A stretch of 64,000 nt of DNA, taken from positions 1 through 64,000 of the forward strand of contig DAOTUU010000025.1 of assembly GCA_034436555.1 (NCBI GenBank). The letters are read 5' to 3'. Shown piece after piece: positions 46,450 through 55,109 of this stretch. Position 1 is the stretch's first letter; every line of letters starts with the position of its first letter. The position numbers and the translations under genes were made by a program. This DNA is from JAFMJV01 sp034436555 (GTDB taxonomy: Bacteria > Chloroflexota > Limnocylindria > Limnocylindrales > CSP1-4). The notes below the pieces were generated by a model. It was not told the origin of the DNA. It searched no databases and saw nothing but the letters and a program-made list of their open reading frames with translations.

Positions 46450-47727
46450 TCAGGCCAGGTCGAACACGCCCGGGATGACCGACCCGCCCGAGATCACCTC
46501 CCCGCGCGGGATGTCGAACCAGCCCTCCGCGAGCGTCGCGTAGTAGTCGTTCATGTGGAGCGATGCGACGAGGTTGTCGTCGCGGTCGAGCGACCGAAGA
46601 TCGGGTGCCTCACCGTAGAACCCGGGGTTCACGGGTCCCAGCAGCATGAGGTTGGAGGCAGCCCCGTGATCGAGGCCGTTGTTCTCGTTGTCCGGGACGC
46701 GCCGGCCGAACTCCGAGATGAGCGCGACCAGGACCTCGTCGGCGTGACCCGAGGCGACCAGCTCCGCCATGAACGCGGACACGGCCCGGTCCATCATCCC
46801 GAGCAGCTCCGCGTGCCGGCTGCGGTGCTCGTCATGCGTGTCGAAGTCGGCATAGACCGGCACATGGATGACGCGGATGCCGTTGTCCTGGCGGCACATC
46901 CGGGCCGCCAGCATCAGCTGGTAGCCCAGGTCGGTGTCCGGGTAGTCACCGCCCGGGCTGGGCAGGTGCACCGCGAGGTCGCTGAACCGCCGGGCATACG
47001 CGCAGCCATCGCGGGCGCTGGTGAAGGGGACCGTCTCGTCGCCCGGCCGCTCGGCCATGATGTCCCAGGCCGCGCGCCACGCCTCGTCCATGCTCGGCTC
47101 GTCCCACCCGAAGCTGGGCCACGATCCGTCGCTGTAGGGGTTCATCGAAAGCGTCGTGACCCGCGCCGCGTTGAGCGCGGGACTGGGGCCGTAGCCCAGC
47201 GAGACGCCCACGGCCGGGTCGGATGGCGATCCGAGTCGGTCGCACACGCGGCCCAGGAATCCCGTCGCGGACACGTGGAGGCTGTCCTGGTCGCCGCTCC
47301 ACCAGCGCCGCTGCATCTCGAAGTGGGACAGGTCCGGCCGTGACACCCCGACACCCGTGACGACGGCTGGGTTCCAGGTGCGGATCCGGTTCAGCGACGG
47401 GTGCATCCCCATCACGGTCGACCCGTGGATGGGCAGCATCGTCTCCTCCGGGATCGCCGTGCGCGGTCGGAGGGCGCGGTAGCGCTGCGCGCTGGCACCG
47501 TCACCCTTGGGCGGGAACATCGACAGGCCGTCGTTGCCCCCGCCGCAGTCGAGCACCACGAGGCGGCGCCTGGCCGCGGGCGCCACCCTGCGGATGCGCC
47601 TGCGCAGCTCCCGCACCCGCGGCTTGCGGGCGCCCAGCGCGTCGTCGGGCAGCGCCGTCGCGGCTGCCACGCCGGCACCCGCGAGCAGACCCATCTCCAG
47701 GAACTGGCGGCGGTTCACAAGCTTCAT
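46450..47727 (-). CDS. Exported DUF1501 protein
   Basis: This 425-residue protein has a Tat-type signal (NRRQFLEMGLLAGAGVAAA). Sulfatase/phosphatase-like features of DUF1501 include LVVLDCGGGNDGLSMF, STVMGMHPSLNRI, ADFDTHDEH, ISEFGRRVPDNENNGLDHG and a C-terminal ATLAEGWFDIP. DUF1501 proteins are almost always paired with DUF1800 proteins, as here, and are exported; their biochemical role is unknown. The ATG overlaps the DUF1800 stop by four bases (ATGA). Confidence 0.92.
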   Translation of the reverse strand: MKLVNRRQFLEMGLLAGAGVAAATALPDDALGARKPRVRELRRRIRRVAPAARRRLVVLDCGGGNDGLSMFPPKGDGASAQRYRALRPRTAIPEETMLPIHGSTVMGMHPSLNRIRTWNPAVVTGVGVSRPDLSHFEMQRRWWSGDQDSLHVSATGFLGRVCDRLGSPSDPAVGVSLGYGPSPALNAARVTTLSMNPYSDGSWPSFGWDEPSMDEAWRAAWDIMAERPGDETVPFTSARDGCAYARRFSDLAVHLPSPGGDYPDTDLGYQLMLAARMCRQDNGIRVIHVPVYADFDTHDEHRSRHAELLGMMDRAVSAFMAELVASGHADEVLVALISEFGRRVPDNENNGLDHGAASNLMLLGPVNPGFYGEAPDLRSLDRDDNLVASLHMNDYYATLAEGWFDIPRGEVISGGSVIPGVFDLA

Positions 47728-48968
47728 GCGAGGGCGAACTCCGGACTGGCGAGGCAGAGCGCGAGCAGCACCCTGGCGCGCTTCGCAGGGTTGTTCAGCC
47801 TGTCGGGACCGCTCACCACGTGGTCCAGCGCGGCCCGCGTCTGGGCGGACACCTCATACAGCGAGCAGCGCCGGAGCGCCGCGGCCACCGGGTCGCTGGC
47901 CTCCGCGATCGACGCGATGACCGGGGAATCGACGGCTGCCGCGGCCTTGGTGAGCGCCATGGCGGGACTCAGCCAGCGCATGCCGCTGGGCCAGCCCGCG
48001 ACCGACGGCGGGTAGAACGGCAGGTTGCCCATCTCCCACAGCATGTCCACCTGGCGCTGGCGCTGGTTGCCCATGCCCAGGGCGCTCGTCGCCGCGATCA
48101 TCCACTCCAGGGGGTACCGGGGACGGGTGTGGCGCTTGCGCAGGAACAGCGGATCGCGCACGATCGCCTCCACCAGCGCGCGATTGCTGAGCCTGGCCGC
48201 CCGATAGCGCCTGGCGAGCGCGTCCAGCTTCTGTGCGGAGGGGTTCGTGCCCACCAGCTGGTACCAGATCTTGGCGGCGATGAAGCGCGCGGTGTTGGGG
48301 TGGTCGCACACGGCGTCCACGACCTGGTCGTAGCGGTACACCCGCCTGCCCAGGAACGGCACCGCCTGGCGCGCGCCCAGGCTCGCCCAGCGCTCGTCGA
48401 TGAAGCGGGCCTTCGCGGTGTCGTCGTCCACGTACCACCCCGCGAGCGCCAGCGCGCCGTTGCGCACGTTGTCCTCGCGCACCAGGGGCTGCCCGATCGT
48501 GAACAGCTCCTGCAGCTCGCGGGCGTAGTTCTCGTTGGGCCCCTCGATGGTGGACCACGAGCCATCGAGGTACAGCAGCATCGCCGGCGTCACGGTCATC
48601 TTCCTGAGCAGCGTCCGATAGCTGCCCAGGGCGTACCGCCGGAGCAGCCTGTGGGCCTGCCACTCGACGGCCCACCAGTAGACCTTGTCGTGGCTGACGG
48701 TCACGATGCCGTGGAGGATCCAGGTCATCTTCTCGTGGATGCCCAGCGACCGGTCGTGCATCCGATCGAGCCACCAGCGGACGGGAGCGTCCGAGGAGTC
48801 GTCGGAGGTGTCCGGCGGGTCGGCCAGCGACGCCGCCGGCCGTGACAGCACGTGGTCGATGACGCCGTCCACGCCGAGGTGGGCCAGCTCCTCGACCTGG
48901 CCCGGGAACGGCCCGAAGGTCGTGCGGCGGAGCACGTGCGCGATGAGCTGCCGGCTGGTCACTGCCAT
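47724..48968 (-). CDS. DUF1800 protein
   Basis: This 414-residue helical protein has the DUF1800 hallmarks LLRRTTFGPFP, WWLDRM, EKMTWILHGIVTVS, GPNENYARELQELFTIG and KIWYQLVG. It lacks a clear signal peptide, so it may be carried with its Tat-exported DUF1501 partner or act inside the cell. TAGGCT ends 7 nt before the ATG at 48968, which supports this start over an upstream in-frame ATG. It is the first gene of the pair. Confidence 0.92.
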   Translation of the reverse strand: MAVTSRQLIAHVLRRTTFGPFPGQVEELAHLGVDGVIDHVLSRPAASLADPPDTSDDSSDAPVRWWLDRMHDRSLGIHEKMTWILHGIVTVSHDKVYWWAVEWQAHRLLRRYALGSYRTLLRKMTVTPAMLLYLDGSWSTIEGPNENYARELQELFTIGQPLVREDNVRNGALALAGWYVDDDTAKARFIDERWASLGARQAVPFLGRRVYRYDQVVDAVCDHPNTARFIAAKIWYQLVGTNPSAQKLDALARRYRAARLSNRALVEAIVRDPLFLRKRHTRPRYPLEWMIAATSALGMGNQRQRQVDMLWEMGNLPFYPPSVAGWPSGMRWLSPAMALTKAAAAVDSPVIASIAEASDPVAAALRRCSLYEVSAQTRAALDHVVSGPDRLNNPAKRARVLLALCLASPEFALA

Positions 48969-48975
48969 GCCGGCC

Positions 48976-48981
48976 AGCCTA
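48976..48981 (-). promoter_or_regulatory. -10 hexamer TAGGCT for the DUF1800-DUF1501 pair
   Basis: TAGGCT is followed by 7 nt and the ATG at 48968. The remainder of the 329-bp gap up to 49297 holds short CAGGCGCGGGC repeats around 49100-49130 and no visible gene. Confidence 0.45.
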
Positions 48982-49297
48982 CCCTGCGCGGTCCGGGGGC
49001 GCGGTCCCGGACGTTCCGGCCAGCTCCGGGTGGGTCGTTGGTCGCCCATGGACGGCCCTCCACCCGACCGAGACGACCGTCACCGCCCAGCCGTGGGCGC
49101 AGGCGCGGGCCCAGGCGCGGGCTCAGGCGCGCGATGGCGGGTGAAGATGTCGTTGGGGAACCTTCATCGAGCGGGACACGCTCGACGACTCGATGTACCG
49201 TGATCGTGCCCGGTCGCGGACACCGGCCAGCCCTGCCACGAGCGTCTCGGCGGCCGGCCTCCCCAGCGGCCGTCGCGGGACGAAGGAGACGATCACG

Positions 49298-50635
49298 ATG
49301 CGAACGCGGCGAACGCGGCTTGCGGCCGCAGGCCTGCTGTCCATGCTCATGGCGTCCACGGGGGCCGTCGCGATCCCCGGCACGGTCGCCGCTGGCGGAT
49401 CGGTGTTCCGCGTCAACGCCACGGGCGATGCGAAGGACGCCAACCTGGGCGACGGGATCTGCGACACGACGCGCAGCCCGGCCACCACGAAATGCACCCT
49501 GCGGGCGGCCATCGAGAACGCCAACAGCGATCCGGACGCCTCCCTGATCCGATTCAAGATCACCTCCGGCAGCTCCCCCGTCAAGACGATCCGGCCCAAC
49601 TCGGCATTGCCGACGATCACCCAGCCGCTGACCATCGACGGCTACACCCAGGCGGGTGCGGCGGTCAACACCACGGCGCCCGGCACGAACGCGGTGCTGC
49701 GCATCGAGCTGGACGGCCGGTTCATCTCCGGCGCGGGCCTCACCGCGACCGCCCCCGTGACCATCCGCGGACTCGCCATCTACTGGTTCGGACGCGGCAT
49801 CCAGCTGTCCGCGGGCTCCGACGGCAGCCACATCATGGGCAACTTCATCGGCACGGACGCGTCAGGCACCCAGGACCGGGGCGTGGACTTCTCGGGCATC
49901 CTGGTGAACGCCGCGAACGTGCGCATCGGGTCGATCGTGCGCGCGGACCGGAACCTCATCTCGGGCAACACGACGTCGGGCATCAACCTCGGCATCGCCG
50001 CCTCGGACGCGGTCGTCCAGGGCAACCTCATCGGCACCCGCAAGAACGCGCGGCGGGCGCTGCCCAACGAGGGCGACGGCATCTTCATCACCGGCTCCGA
50101 CGGCCACCTCGTCGGCGGCGACTTCGCGGGCCAGGGCAACGTCATCGCCTACAACGGCGGCGACGGCGTCAACCTCGTGACCGTCAGGCTCTCGGGCTCC
50201 AGTCTCGTGCCCACCGGCAATCGCATCAGCAGCAACAGCATCTTCCGGAACGGGGGTTCCGGCATCGACCTGGGCGACGATGGCTCCACGCCCAACGATG
50301 CGGTCCCGGACAAGGACCGCGGCCCGAACGCGCTCCAGAACTTCCCCAAGGTCGCATCAGCGGCGCAGGTCGCTGACGGAACGGTCATCCGCGGCTCGCT
50401 CTCCAGCCGGCGCTCGGTGACGTTCGAGATCCAGCTGTTCGCGAGCTCCGCAGGGGACCCGCAGGGCAAGGTGCTCCTGGACACGTTCGAGGTGACCACC
50501 GGCGCCAACGGGAAGGCGACCTGGAACCGCAAGGTGGAGAGCCTCACGCTGGGTCTGCTCGTGACCGCCACCGCCACGGACGTTGACCGTGCCAACACCT
50601 CGGAGTTCAGCCCGGGGCGCGCCGTCACCCCGTAG
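49298..50635 (+). CDS. Secreted CSLREA-type beta-helix protein
   Basis: This 445-residue protein has a signal peptide of about 32 residues and the CSLREA-type entry module with GDGICDTT and CTLRAAIENANS. A right-handed parallel beta-helix (about 110-340) is rich in repeats such as GNLIGTxxNA, HLVGGDF, GNVIAYNGGDGV and RISSNSIFRNGGSGIDLG. A C-terminal beta-sandwich follows. It is probably a surface or polysaccharide-interacting protein. AAGGAG precedes the ATG. The stop lies inside a 16-bp triple repeat shared with the end of the convergent glycosyltransferase gene. Confidence 0.85.
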   Translation: MRTRRTRLAAAGLLSMLMASTGAVAIPGTVAAGGSVFRVNATGDAKDANLGDGICDTTRSPATTKCTLRAAIENANSDPDASLIRFKITSGSSPVKTIRPNSALPTITQPLTIDGYTQAGAAVNTTAPGTNAVLRIELDGRFISGAGLTATAPVTIRGLAIYWFGRGIQLSAGSDGSHIMGNFIGTDASGTQDRGVDFSGILVNAANVRIGSIVRADRNLISGNTTSGINLGIAASDAVVQGNLIGTRKNARRALPNEGDGIFITGSDGHLVGGDFAGQGNVIAYNGGDGVNLVTVRLSGSSLVPTGNRISSNSIFRNGGSGIDLGDDGSTPNDAVPDKDRGPNALQNFPKVASAAQVADGTVIRGSLSSRRSVTFEIQLFASSAGDPQGKVLLDTFEVTTGANGKATWNRKVESLTLGLLVTATATDVDRANTSEFSPGRAVTP

Positions 50636-50667
50636 CGCCGTCACCCCGCGGCGCCGTCACCCCCGCG
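50619..50667. repeat. Three 16-bp tandem repeats at a convergent gene junction
   Basis: GCGCCGTCACCCCGTA and two close copies (50635-50650; 50651-50667 with an extra C) cover both stop codons of the convergent genes, whose ends overlap by 11 bp. Confidence 0.75.
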
Positions 50668-51887
50668 GCGAGGCGCTCCAGCAGGGGTCGCAGCCAGCCG
50701 CGATCGATGGCATCCCACGATCGCTCGCGGCGGACACGGCCGGCGGCGACGGCCACCGGGTCCTCGTCCAGGCGGGCGAGGACCGCCGCCGCGATCGCGT
50801 CCGGATCGCCGTCCGGGTCGATGTAGCTGGCGGCGTCGCCCGCCACCTCGCGCAGCACCGCGAGATCGGAACACACGATGGGCAGGCGGTGGAGCAGCGC
50901 CTCCAGCACCGGGATGCCGAACCCCTCCTCGCGGCTGGGCAGGAACAGCAGGTCGGCCATCGCGTAGAGGTCCGCGACCACCTGGTCCGGCACCCCCCGG
51001 TCCGTGTCGGCTCCCGGCAGCCAGACCCGATCAGCCACGCCGCACTCCGTCATGAGCGACCGGATGGCGCCCGCATAGCCCGCCTCGTCGGTGTCGTGAG
51101 GGTCCATCGGACCGGTCACCACGAGCCCGGCCGGGCGTCCGCGCGCCACGAGCGCCGCCACCACCCGCACGCCCAGCTCGATGTTCTTGCGAGGCAGGAT
51201 GCGCGCGGGCATCAGCAGCAGCGGGTCCGCGTCGCGGATCGGGGAGGTCCGCAGCAGCGTGATGGTGCGGCGGTCGAACGCCAGCATCACGGGCACGTCG
51301 ACGCCGTTGGGGACCACCTCGATGGACGCCTCCGCGAGACCGGTCAGCTCGGCCAGCTCCCGTCGCCGCTGACCGGAGATGACCACCTGATGGACGCCCG
51401 GCCAGGCCGTCCGGAGCAGATCCCAGGGGTCTCCGTCATGGAGGGTCGGACGGTAGTGGGGCAGCGCCCAGGCCAGGTCGTGATGCCACAGCACGAACCT
51501 CGGTCGAGGCCCGGCCTGGGACCGGCGATGCAGGGCAGCCGTCAGCGCGAGGTTCTTGTTGAGGGATGCCACGTTGTGGGCGATGACCACGTCCGCCGAA
51601 TCCAGGTGCGGTGCGAGGGCCGCCTCAAGGCGGCGGACGAGCGGCGCGAAGGAGGACGGCACGCGGCCCGCCGCGAGCGACGCGGACATCGCGGCGATCT
51701 CCGGATGGAGCGAATCGACCAGCGGCTGGGGCGCCATCGTGATGCGCCGACCGGCGATCGCCCCGCGGCCCGCCACGACGGTGACCTCGTGACCGGCTCG
51801 GGCGATCAGCCGCGCATGGTGACCCAGCACGCGCTCCACGCCTCCCACCACGGGCGGCGCCGCGTGATGGATCAGGACGACCCTCAC
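50625..51887 (-). CDS. Glycosyltransferase family 4 protein
   Basis: This 420-residue GT-B enzyme has an N-terminal acceptor domain with PPVVGGVERVLGHHARLI and a C-terminal nucleotide-sugar domain with LLLMPARILPRKNIELGV and the catalytic EX7E in REEGFGIPVLEALL. It would transfer a sugar onto a glycan or lipid at the cytoplasmic face of the membrane. I prefer the GTG at 51887, which overlaps the upstream glycosyltransferase stop (GTGA), over an ATG at 51905. Donor and acceptor are unknown. Confidence 0.87.
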   Translation of the reverse strand: MRVVLIHHAAPPVVGGVERVLGHHARLIARAGHEVTVVAGRGAIAGRRITMAPQPLVDSLHPEIAAMSASLAAGRVPSSFAPLVRRLEAALAPHLDSADVVIAHNVASLNKNLALTAALHRRSQAGPRPRFVLWHHDLAWALPHYRPTLHDGDPWDLLRTAWPGVHQVVISGQRRRELAELTGLAEASIEVVPNGVDVPVMLAFDRRTITLLRTSPIRDADPLLLMPARILPRKNIELGVRVVAALVARGRPAGLVVTGPMDPHDTDEAGYAGAIRSLMTECGVADRVWLPGADTDRGVPDQVVADLYAMADLLFLPSREEGFGIPVLEALLHRLPIVCSDLAVLREVAGDAASYIDPDGDPDAIAAAVLARLDEDPVAVAAGRVRRERSWDAIDRGWLRPLLERLAAGVTAPRGDGATG

Positions 51888-53209
51888 CGGCCCTCTCCCA
51901 GGCATTCGTCGAGGACCGCGCGCAGCCTGCGTTCGAGCACCGTGAAGGAGAACCAGCGCAGGCCCTGGCGATGGTTCGTCTCCGCCCAGGCGGCCGCGAG
52001 GCCAGGGTCGTCGAGCAGCCGGAGCGTCTGCTCGACCGCGTCGGCACTGACGTATCCATCCAGCTCCACGGCCCGGAACCCACGCCGCGCGATGTCGATC
52101 TCGTAGATCGCGTACCGGTTCACGACGATCGGCCGGCGGAAGTAGACCGCCTCCAGGAACGCGTTGCCGAAGCCCTCGATGACCGACGGGTAGGTCACGA
52201 GGTCCGCGAACGGGTAGATGTCCGCCAGGGTGTACGTGGTGCGACCGTCGGGGAGCTGCTCGCGCGCGTCGGTGACCAGGTCCGCCTCGAAGCGCACGTC
52301 CACGCCCAGCAGGTGGGCGAACTCGCGGACCCGCCGCTCGTAGGCGTTGCCCTCGTCACCCGCAGCGTGGCTGATGACGAGGACCGCCGGGCGCTCCAGA
52401 CGCCGGACCAGCTCGATGGCGTGCTCGATGCCCTTGCGCTGGACGACGCGCGTGGGCTGGAGCACGAACAGGTGGTCGTCGGGGATGCCGAGCGCACCCC
52501 GCGCCGTGCGGGCGTGGGCGTCCGGGAGAGGCGGCGCGACCTCGAACTCCATCACGTTGGGGATGACCCGGGAGGTGAGTCCGGCGCGCCACGCCAGCTG
52601 CTGAGACTGCACCGAGTTGATGACCACGTGCGCGATGGACGGCAGGCGTGGCGGGAAGGACGCCGCGAGGATGTCCTCGATGGTGCTGACCGCGAAGCGC
52701 TGGCGCTCCCACGGCAGGTCGTGGTGATGGGCGACCGTCGGGATGCCCGTCTCCGCGATGACCTGCGTGATGGCCATGCCCAGCGGCACGTGGACCGGGA
52801 TGGCGAGCGCGTTCTCGACCAGCAGCAGCTCCACCGCGTGGTCCCGGATGAAGGCCAGGATCTCGTCATGCAGGTGCCGGGCGATCTCCGCGAGCCGGCG
52901 CGAGATCTCCGGGGAGCGGGCGATCGTCACGCCGCCCGCGGGGCCACCGCCGGCGAGCTCCACCCCCGAGCCGAAGAGCCTCGCCGTGAGCTCCAGGATC
53001 TCGGGGTGGCGGTAGTAGGCCAGCGGCACCTCCCGACCCGGTCGGAACTGGTCGTCCAGGAGGCCCGCGAAGAAGGTCGCCGGATGGCCCAGCCGGTCGA
53101 GCACCCGGACCCACTTGGCGGTCTCCAACGACACGCCGTCCGTGCCCGCCAGGCGGGTCGCGACCACGCCGACCGTGGGGCCCGGCCGGCCGTTCTCGAT
53201 GTCCACCAT
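51884..53209 (-). CDS. Glycosyltransferase family 4 protein
   Basis: This 441-residue GT-B protein has LAGTDGVSLETAKWVRVLDRLGH near the N-terminus, HHHDLPWERQRF, and a donor domain with FVLQPTRVVQRKGIEHAIEL and EX7E in VIEGFGNAFLEAVYF. It is coupled to the next glycosyltransferase and probably acts in the same glycan or glycolipid pathway. No polymerase, flippase or nucleotide-sugar gene is visible, so the product cannot be named. TAGGCT ends 6 nt before the ATG at 53209. Confidence 0.88.
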   Translation of the reverse strand: MVDIENGRPGPTVGVVATRLAGTDGVSLETAKWVRVLDRLGHPATFFAGLLDDQFRPGREVPLAYYRHPEILELTARLFGSGVELAGGGPAGGVTIARSPEISRRLAEIARHLHDEILAFIRDHAVELLLVENALAIPVHVPLGMAITQVIAETGIPTVAHHHDLPWERQRFAVSTIEDILAASFPPRLPSIAHVVINSVQSQQLAWRAGLTSRVIPNVMEFEVAPPLPDAHARTARGALGIPDDHLFVLQPTRVVQRKGIEHAIELVRRLERPAVLVISHAAGDEGNAYERRVREFAHLLGVDVRFEADLVTDAREQLPDGRTTYTLADIYPFADLVTYPSVIEGFGNAFLEAVYFRRPIVVNRYAIYEIDIARRGFRAVELDGYVSADAVEQTLRLLDDPGLAAAWAETNHRQGLRWFSFTVLERRLRAVLDECLGEGR

Positions 53210-53215
53210 CCGCCC

Positions 53216-53221
53216 AGCCTA
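53216..53221 (-). promoter_or_regulatory. -10 hexamer TAGGCT for the glycosyltransferase pair
   Basis: TAGGCT is followed by 6 nt and the ATG at 53209; it overlaps the stop region of the upstream membrane protein gene. Confidence 0.4.
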
Positions 53222-54412
53222 CAGGCGATCGTCGCTTCCGGCCCGTGGGTCGAAGGCTGCGCGGTAGACGGACCGGACCGCGAAGACCCGCTGCAGCTCC
53301 CGGTCCGCCTCGCTGAAGAACGTGGCGCGGTAGGCGGCGTCGGACATCGCGGAGATGGTGAACGAGAGTCCGGAGAGGGCACCGAGTGTGATGGACACGG
53401 TCAGCAGGGCACCCGTGAGCGAGAACGTCCGACCCAGCAGCTCGGCCTGCGCGATGAGCGGCGTGGCGGCGCCGGCCCACTCCTGCTGGATCGACAGCGG
53501 GACCAGCAGCACCCCGAACACGATGAGTCCCAGCATCAGGATGAGGGTCACGAGCAGGACCTGGAGGCCCTGCCCGAAGACGACCACCACGCCCACGTTC
53601 AGCCATTCGTGCCAGCGCATGGGGACGGGCGGGGGCGGGTCCGCGGGGGCGGCCGCGCAGAGCGGCGCGGCAGGCGTCTCGCAGGCGGTGGTGATCGTGT
53701 GATGCCAGCCACCGTCACCCTGGGCCAGCCGACGGACCTCCGGCGCAAGCTGGCCGACCATGAACAGCATCGCGAGCAGGACCAGGAGCAGCAGCACCAG
53801 CACCAGCCCGCCCGCCCCCATGGCGGTCGCCAGCTGCCAGGTGTCCGACTGGATGAACGTGAACACGATGAACAGCATCAGCAGCGGCAGCGCCCGGGTG
53901 ACCATGCGGCCCAGGTTGCCGCGCTGCGCGACGAGACGGTGGATCGCCCATCGGAACGTGGCGACCAGGCCGTAGCTCGTGGCGAGATACACGACCGCCA
54001 GGAACATCGCGCTCTCCACGATCGCGGCGAGGGCGTCGCTCCACTGGAAGCCGAGGACGACCGGCGGGACGGCGGGCAGCAGCAGGAAGGCGAGGACCTC
54101 CAGCGGACCGACGTGGGTGGGGAGCGCCCGCCACGGCCGGCCGCGCAGGATGTTGATCGCCGCCCAGCCGCCCAGCACCACCGTCGCGGCGACCACGAGC
54201 GCCAGCACGTTGGAGAGCGTGGATGCGTCGAAGCGCATCGCGAGCACGATCGAGACGACGAGGTAGGCGACCAGCAGCGGCGCGGCGCGCGTAAGCACGA
54301 AATGGGAGGCGCTGTAGTCGATGATGAAGTGGGGAACGCCCTGGGCGATGAACCAGCGCTCAACCACGCTCCGGTGGGCGGCTGGGTCCGTGGACGGTGT
54401 GTCAGTCTCCAT
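53219..54412 (-). CDS. Polytopic membrane protein of unknown function
   Basis: This 397-residue protein has about eight to nine membrane helices in two groups, separated by a Pro-rich, partly extramembrane segment (about 240-275). The C-terminal 45 residues are soluble and charged (FFSEADRELQRVFAVRSVYRAAF). I do not recognise the family and see no transporter motif. The ATG at 54412 is chosen because TACCGT ends 8 nt upstream; another in-frame ATG at 54496 would overlap the tRNA promoter. Confidence 0.72.
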   Translation of the reverse strand: METDTPSTDPAAHRSVVERWFIAQGVPHFIIDYSASHFVLTRAAPLLVAYLVVSIVLAMRFDASTLSNVLALVVAATVVLGGWAAINILRGRPWRALPTHVGPLEVLAFLLLPAVPPVVLGFQWSDALAAIVESAMFLAVVYLATSYGLVATFRWAIHRLVAQRGNLGRMVTRALPLLMLFIVFTFIQSDTWQLATAMGAGGLVLVLLLLVLLAMLFMVGQLAPEVRRLAQGDGGWHHTITTACETPAAPLCAAAPADPPPPVPMRWHEWLNVGVVVVFGQGLQVLLVTLILMLGLIVFGVLLVPLSIQQEWAGAATPLIAQAELLGRTFSLTGALLTVSITLGALSGLSFTISAMSDAAYRATFFSEADRELQRVFAVRSVYRAAFDPRAGSDDRL

Positions 54413-54420
54413 CGGACCCC

Positions 54421-54426
54421 ACGGTA
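54421..54426 (-). promoter_or_regulatory. -10 hexamer TACCGT for the membrane protein gene
   Basis: TACCGT is followed by 8 nt and the ATG at 54412, divergent from the tRNA promoter. Confidence 0.35.
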
Positions 54427-54482
54427 GGGGGCGGGCGGGGCCAGTGCAACGTTGCTCGGAGTCGGGGACTGCCGAGGGCGGG

Positions 54483-54488
54483 TATGAT
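54483..54488 (+). promoter_or_regulatory. -10 hexamer TATGAT for tRNA-Gly
   Basis: TATGAT lies 8 bp before the first base of the tRNA, the usual distance for a stable-RNA promoter. No clear -35 hexamer is visible. Confidence 0.55.
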
Positions 54489-54496
54489 GCGGGCAC

Positions 54497-54572
54497 GCGG
54501 GAGTAGCTCAGTTGGTGGAGCGCCAGCCTTCCAAGCTGGATGTCGCGGGTTCGAATCCCGTCTCCCGCTCCA
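54497..54572 (+). tRNA. tRNA-Gly (anticodon UCC)
   Basis: The acceptor arm GCGGGAG pairs with CTCCCGC. The D arm GCTC-GGAG, anticodon stem CCAGC-GCTGG with loop CTTCCAA, and the T arm around GGGTTCGAATCCC all fold canonically. The anticodon is TCC (glycine, reads GGA/GGG). T is the discriminator base and CCA is encoded. The gene marks the left border of a region with unusual gene content; no second copy of its 3' end was found in the window. Confidence 0.97.
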
Positions 54573-54902
54573 CCTTTCCTGCACGAATCGGGCCCCCGGG
54601 ATCAAGTCCCAGCACGTGGTGCAGCAGTTCGTCCTCGCGACCTGTGATCGTCGGTTCGCCATGAGCCGTGGTCGGGCCCACCTGCACGAGAAGCGCGGGG
54701 AAGTGGTCGCGGGTCGACGCCTTCATCAGCGCGTCGATGGCGGCGGATCGCTCACCTGGTCCAGAGCGCACCGGGTGCGACATGGCGGCGGAACGATCCC
54801 TGCGATCTCGTCTGCGGTGAGCTGCCGTGGAACCGGTGTTCGGTTTCCCGTGGCATCCGCCTAGGGTGGCGGGTCATATCCCATCCGGTCGAGCCACGCG
54901 TC
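54573..54902. other. Gene-free stretch downstream of tRNA-Gly
   Basis: These 330 bp contain no convincing coding frame, hairpin or repeat. Being directly 3' of a tRNA they would be the expected place for an integrated element's attachment site, but no integrase remnant is visible. Confidence 0.5.
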
Positions 54903-55109
54903 CTACCGATCCCAGAGCCAGAAGACGACGAACAGGACGACGGCGATCAGAGCGCCGAGCTGCGGGTTGACCCACAGGGCGACGGCCCCACTGATGGCCA
55001 CCCACGCGATGACGAGCCCGCAGCCGAGAAGGCAGGCACTGCCGTACTGGTTGCCTGGCGGCACGTAGAAGAGCCCGGTCGGGTCGCGCTCCCAGGGCTG
55101 TTTCGTCAT
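54903..55109 (-). CDS. Small two-helix membrane protein
   Basis: This 68-residue protein has a polar N-terminus (MTKQPWERDPTGLFYVPPGN) and two hydrophobic segments (about 26-46 and 51-66). Its ATG overlaps the stop of the upstream TPR gene by four bases (ATGA), which supports it being real and functionally linked. No family recognised. Confidence 0.65.
   Translation of the reverse strand: MTKQPWERDPTGLFYVPPGNQYGSACLLGCGLVIAWVAISGAVALWVNPQLGALIAVVLFVVFWLWDR

Noticed and set aside
54402..54783. Small minus-strand frames over tRNA-Gly (GRRDSNPRHPAWKAGAPPTELL)
   Set aside because: This is the well-known false translation of a tRNA gene in reverse.
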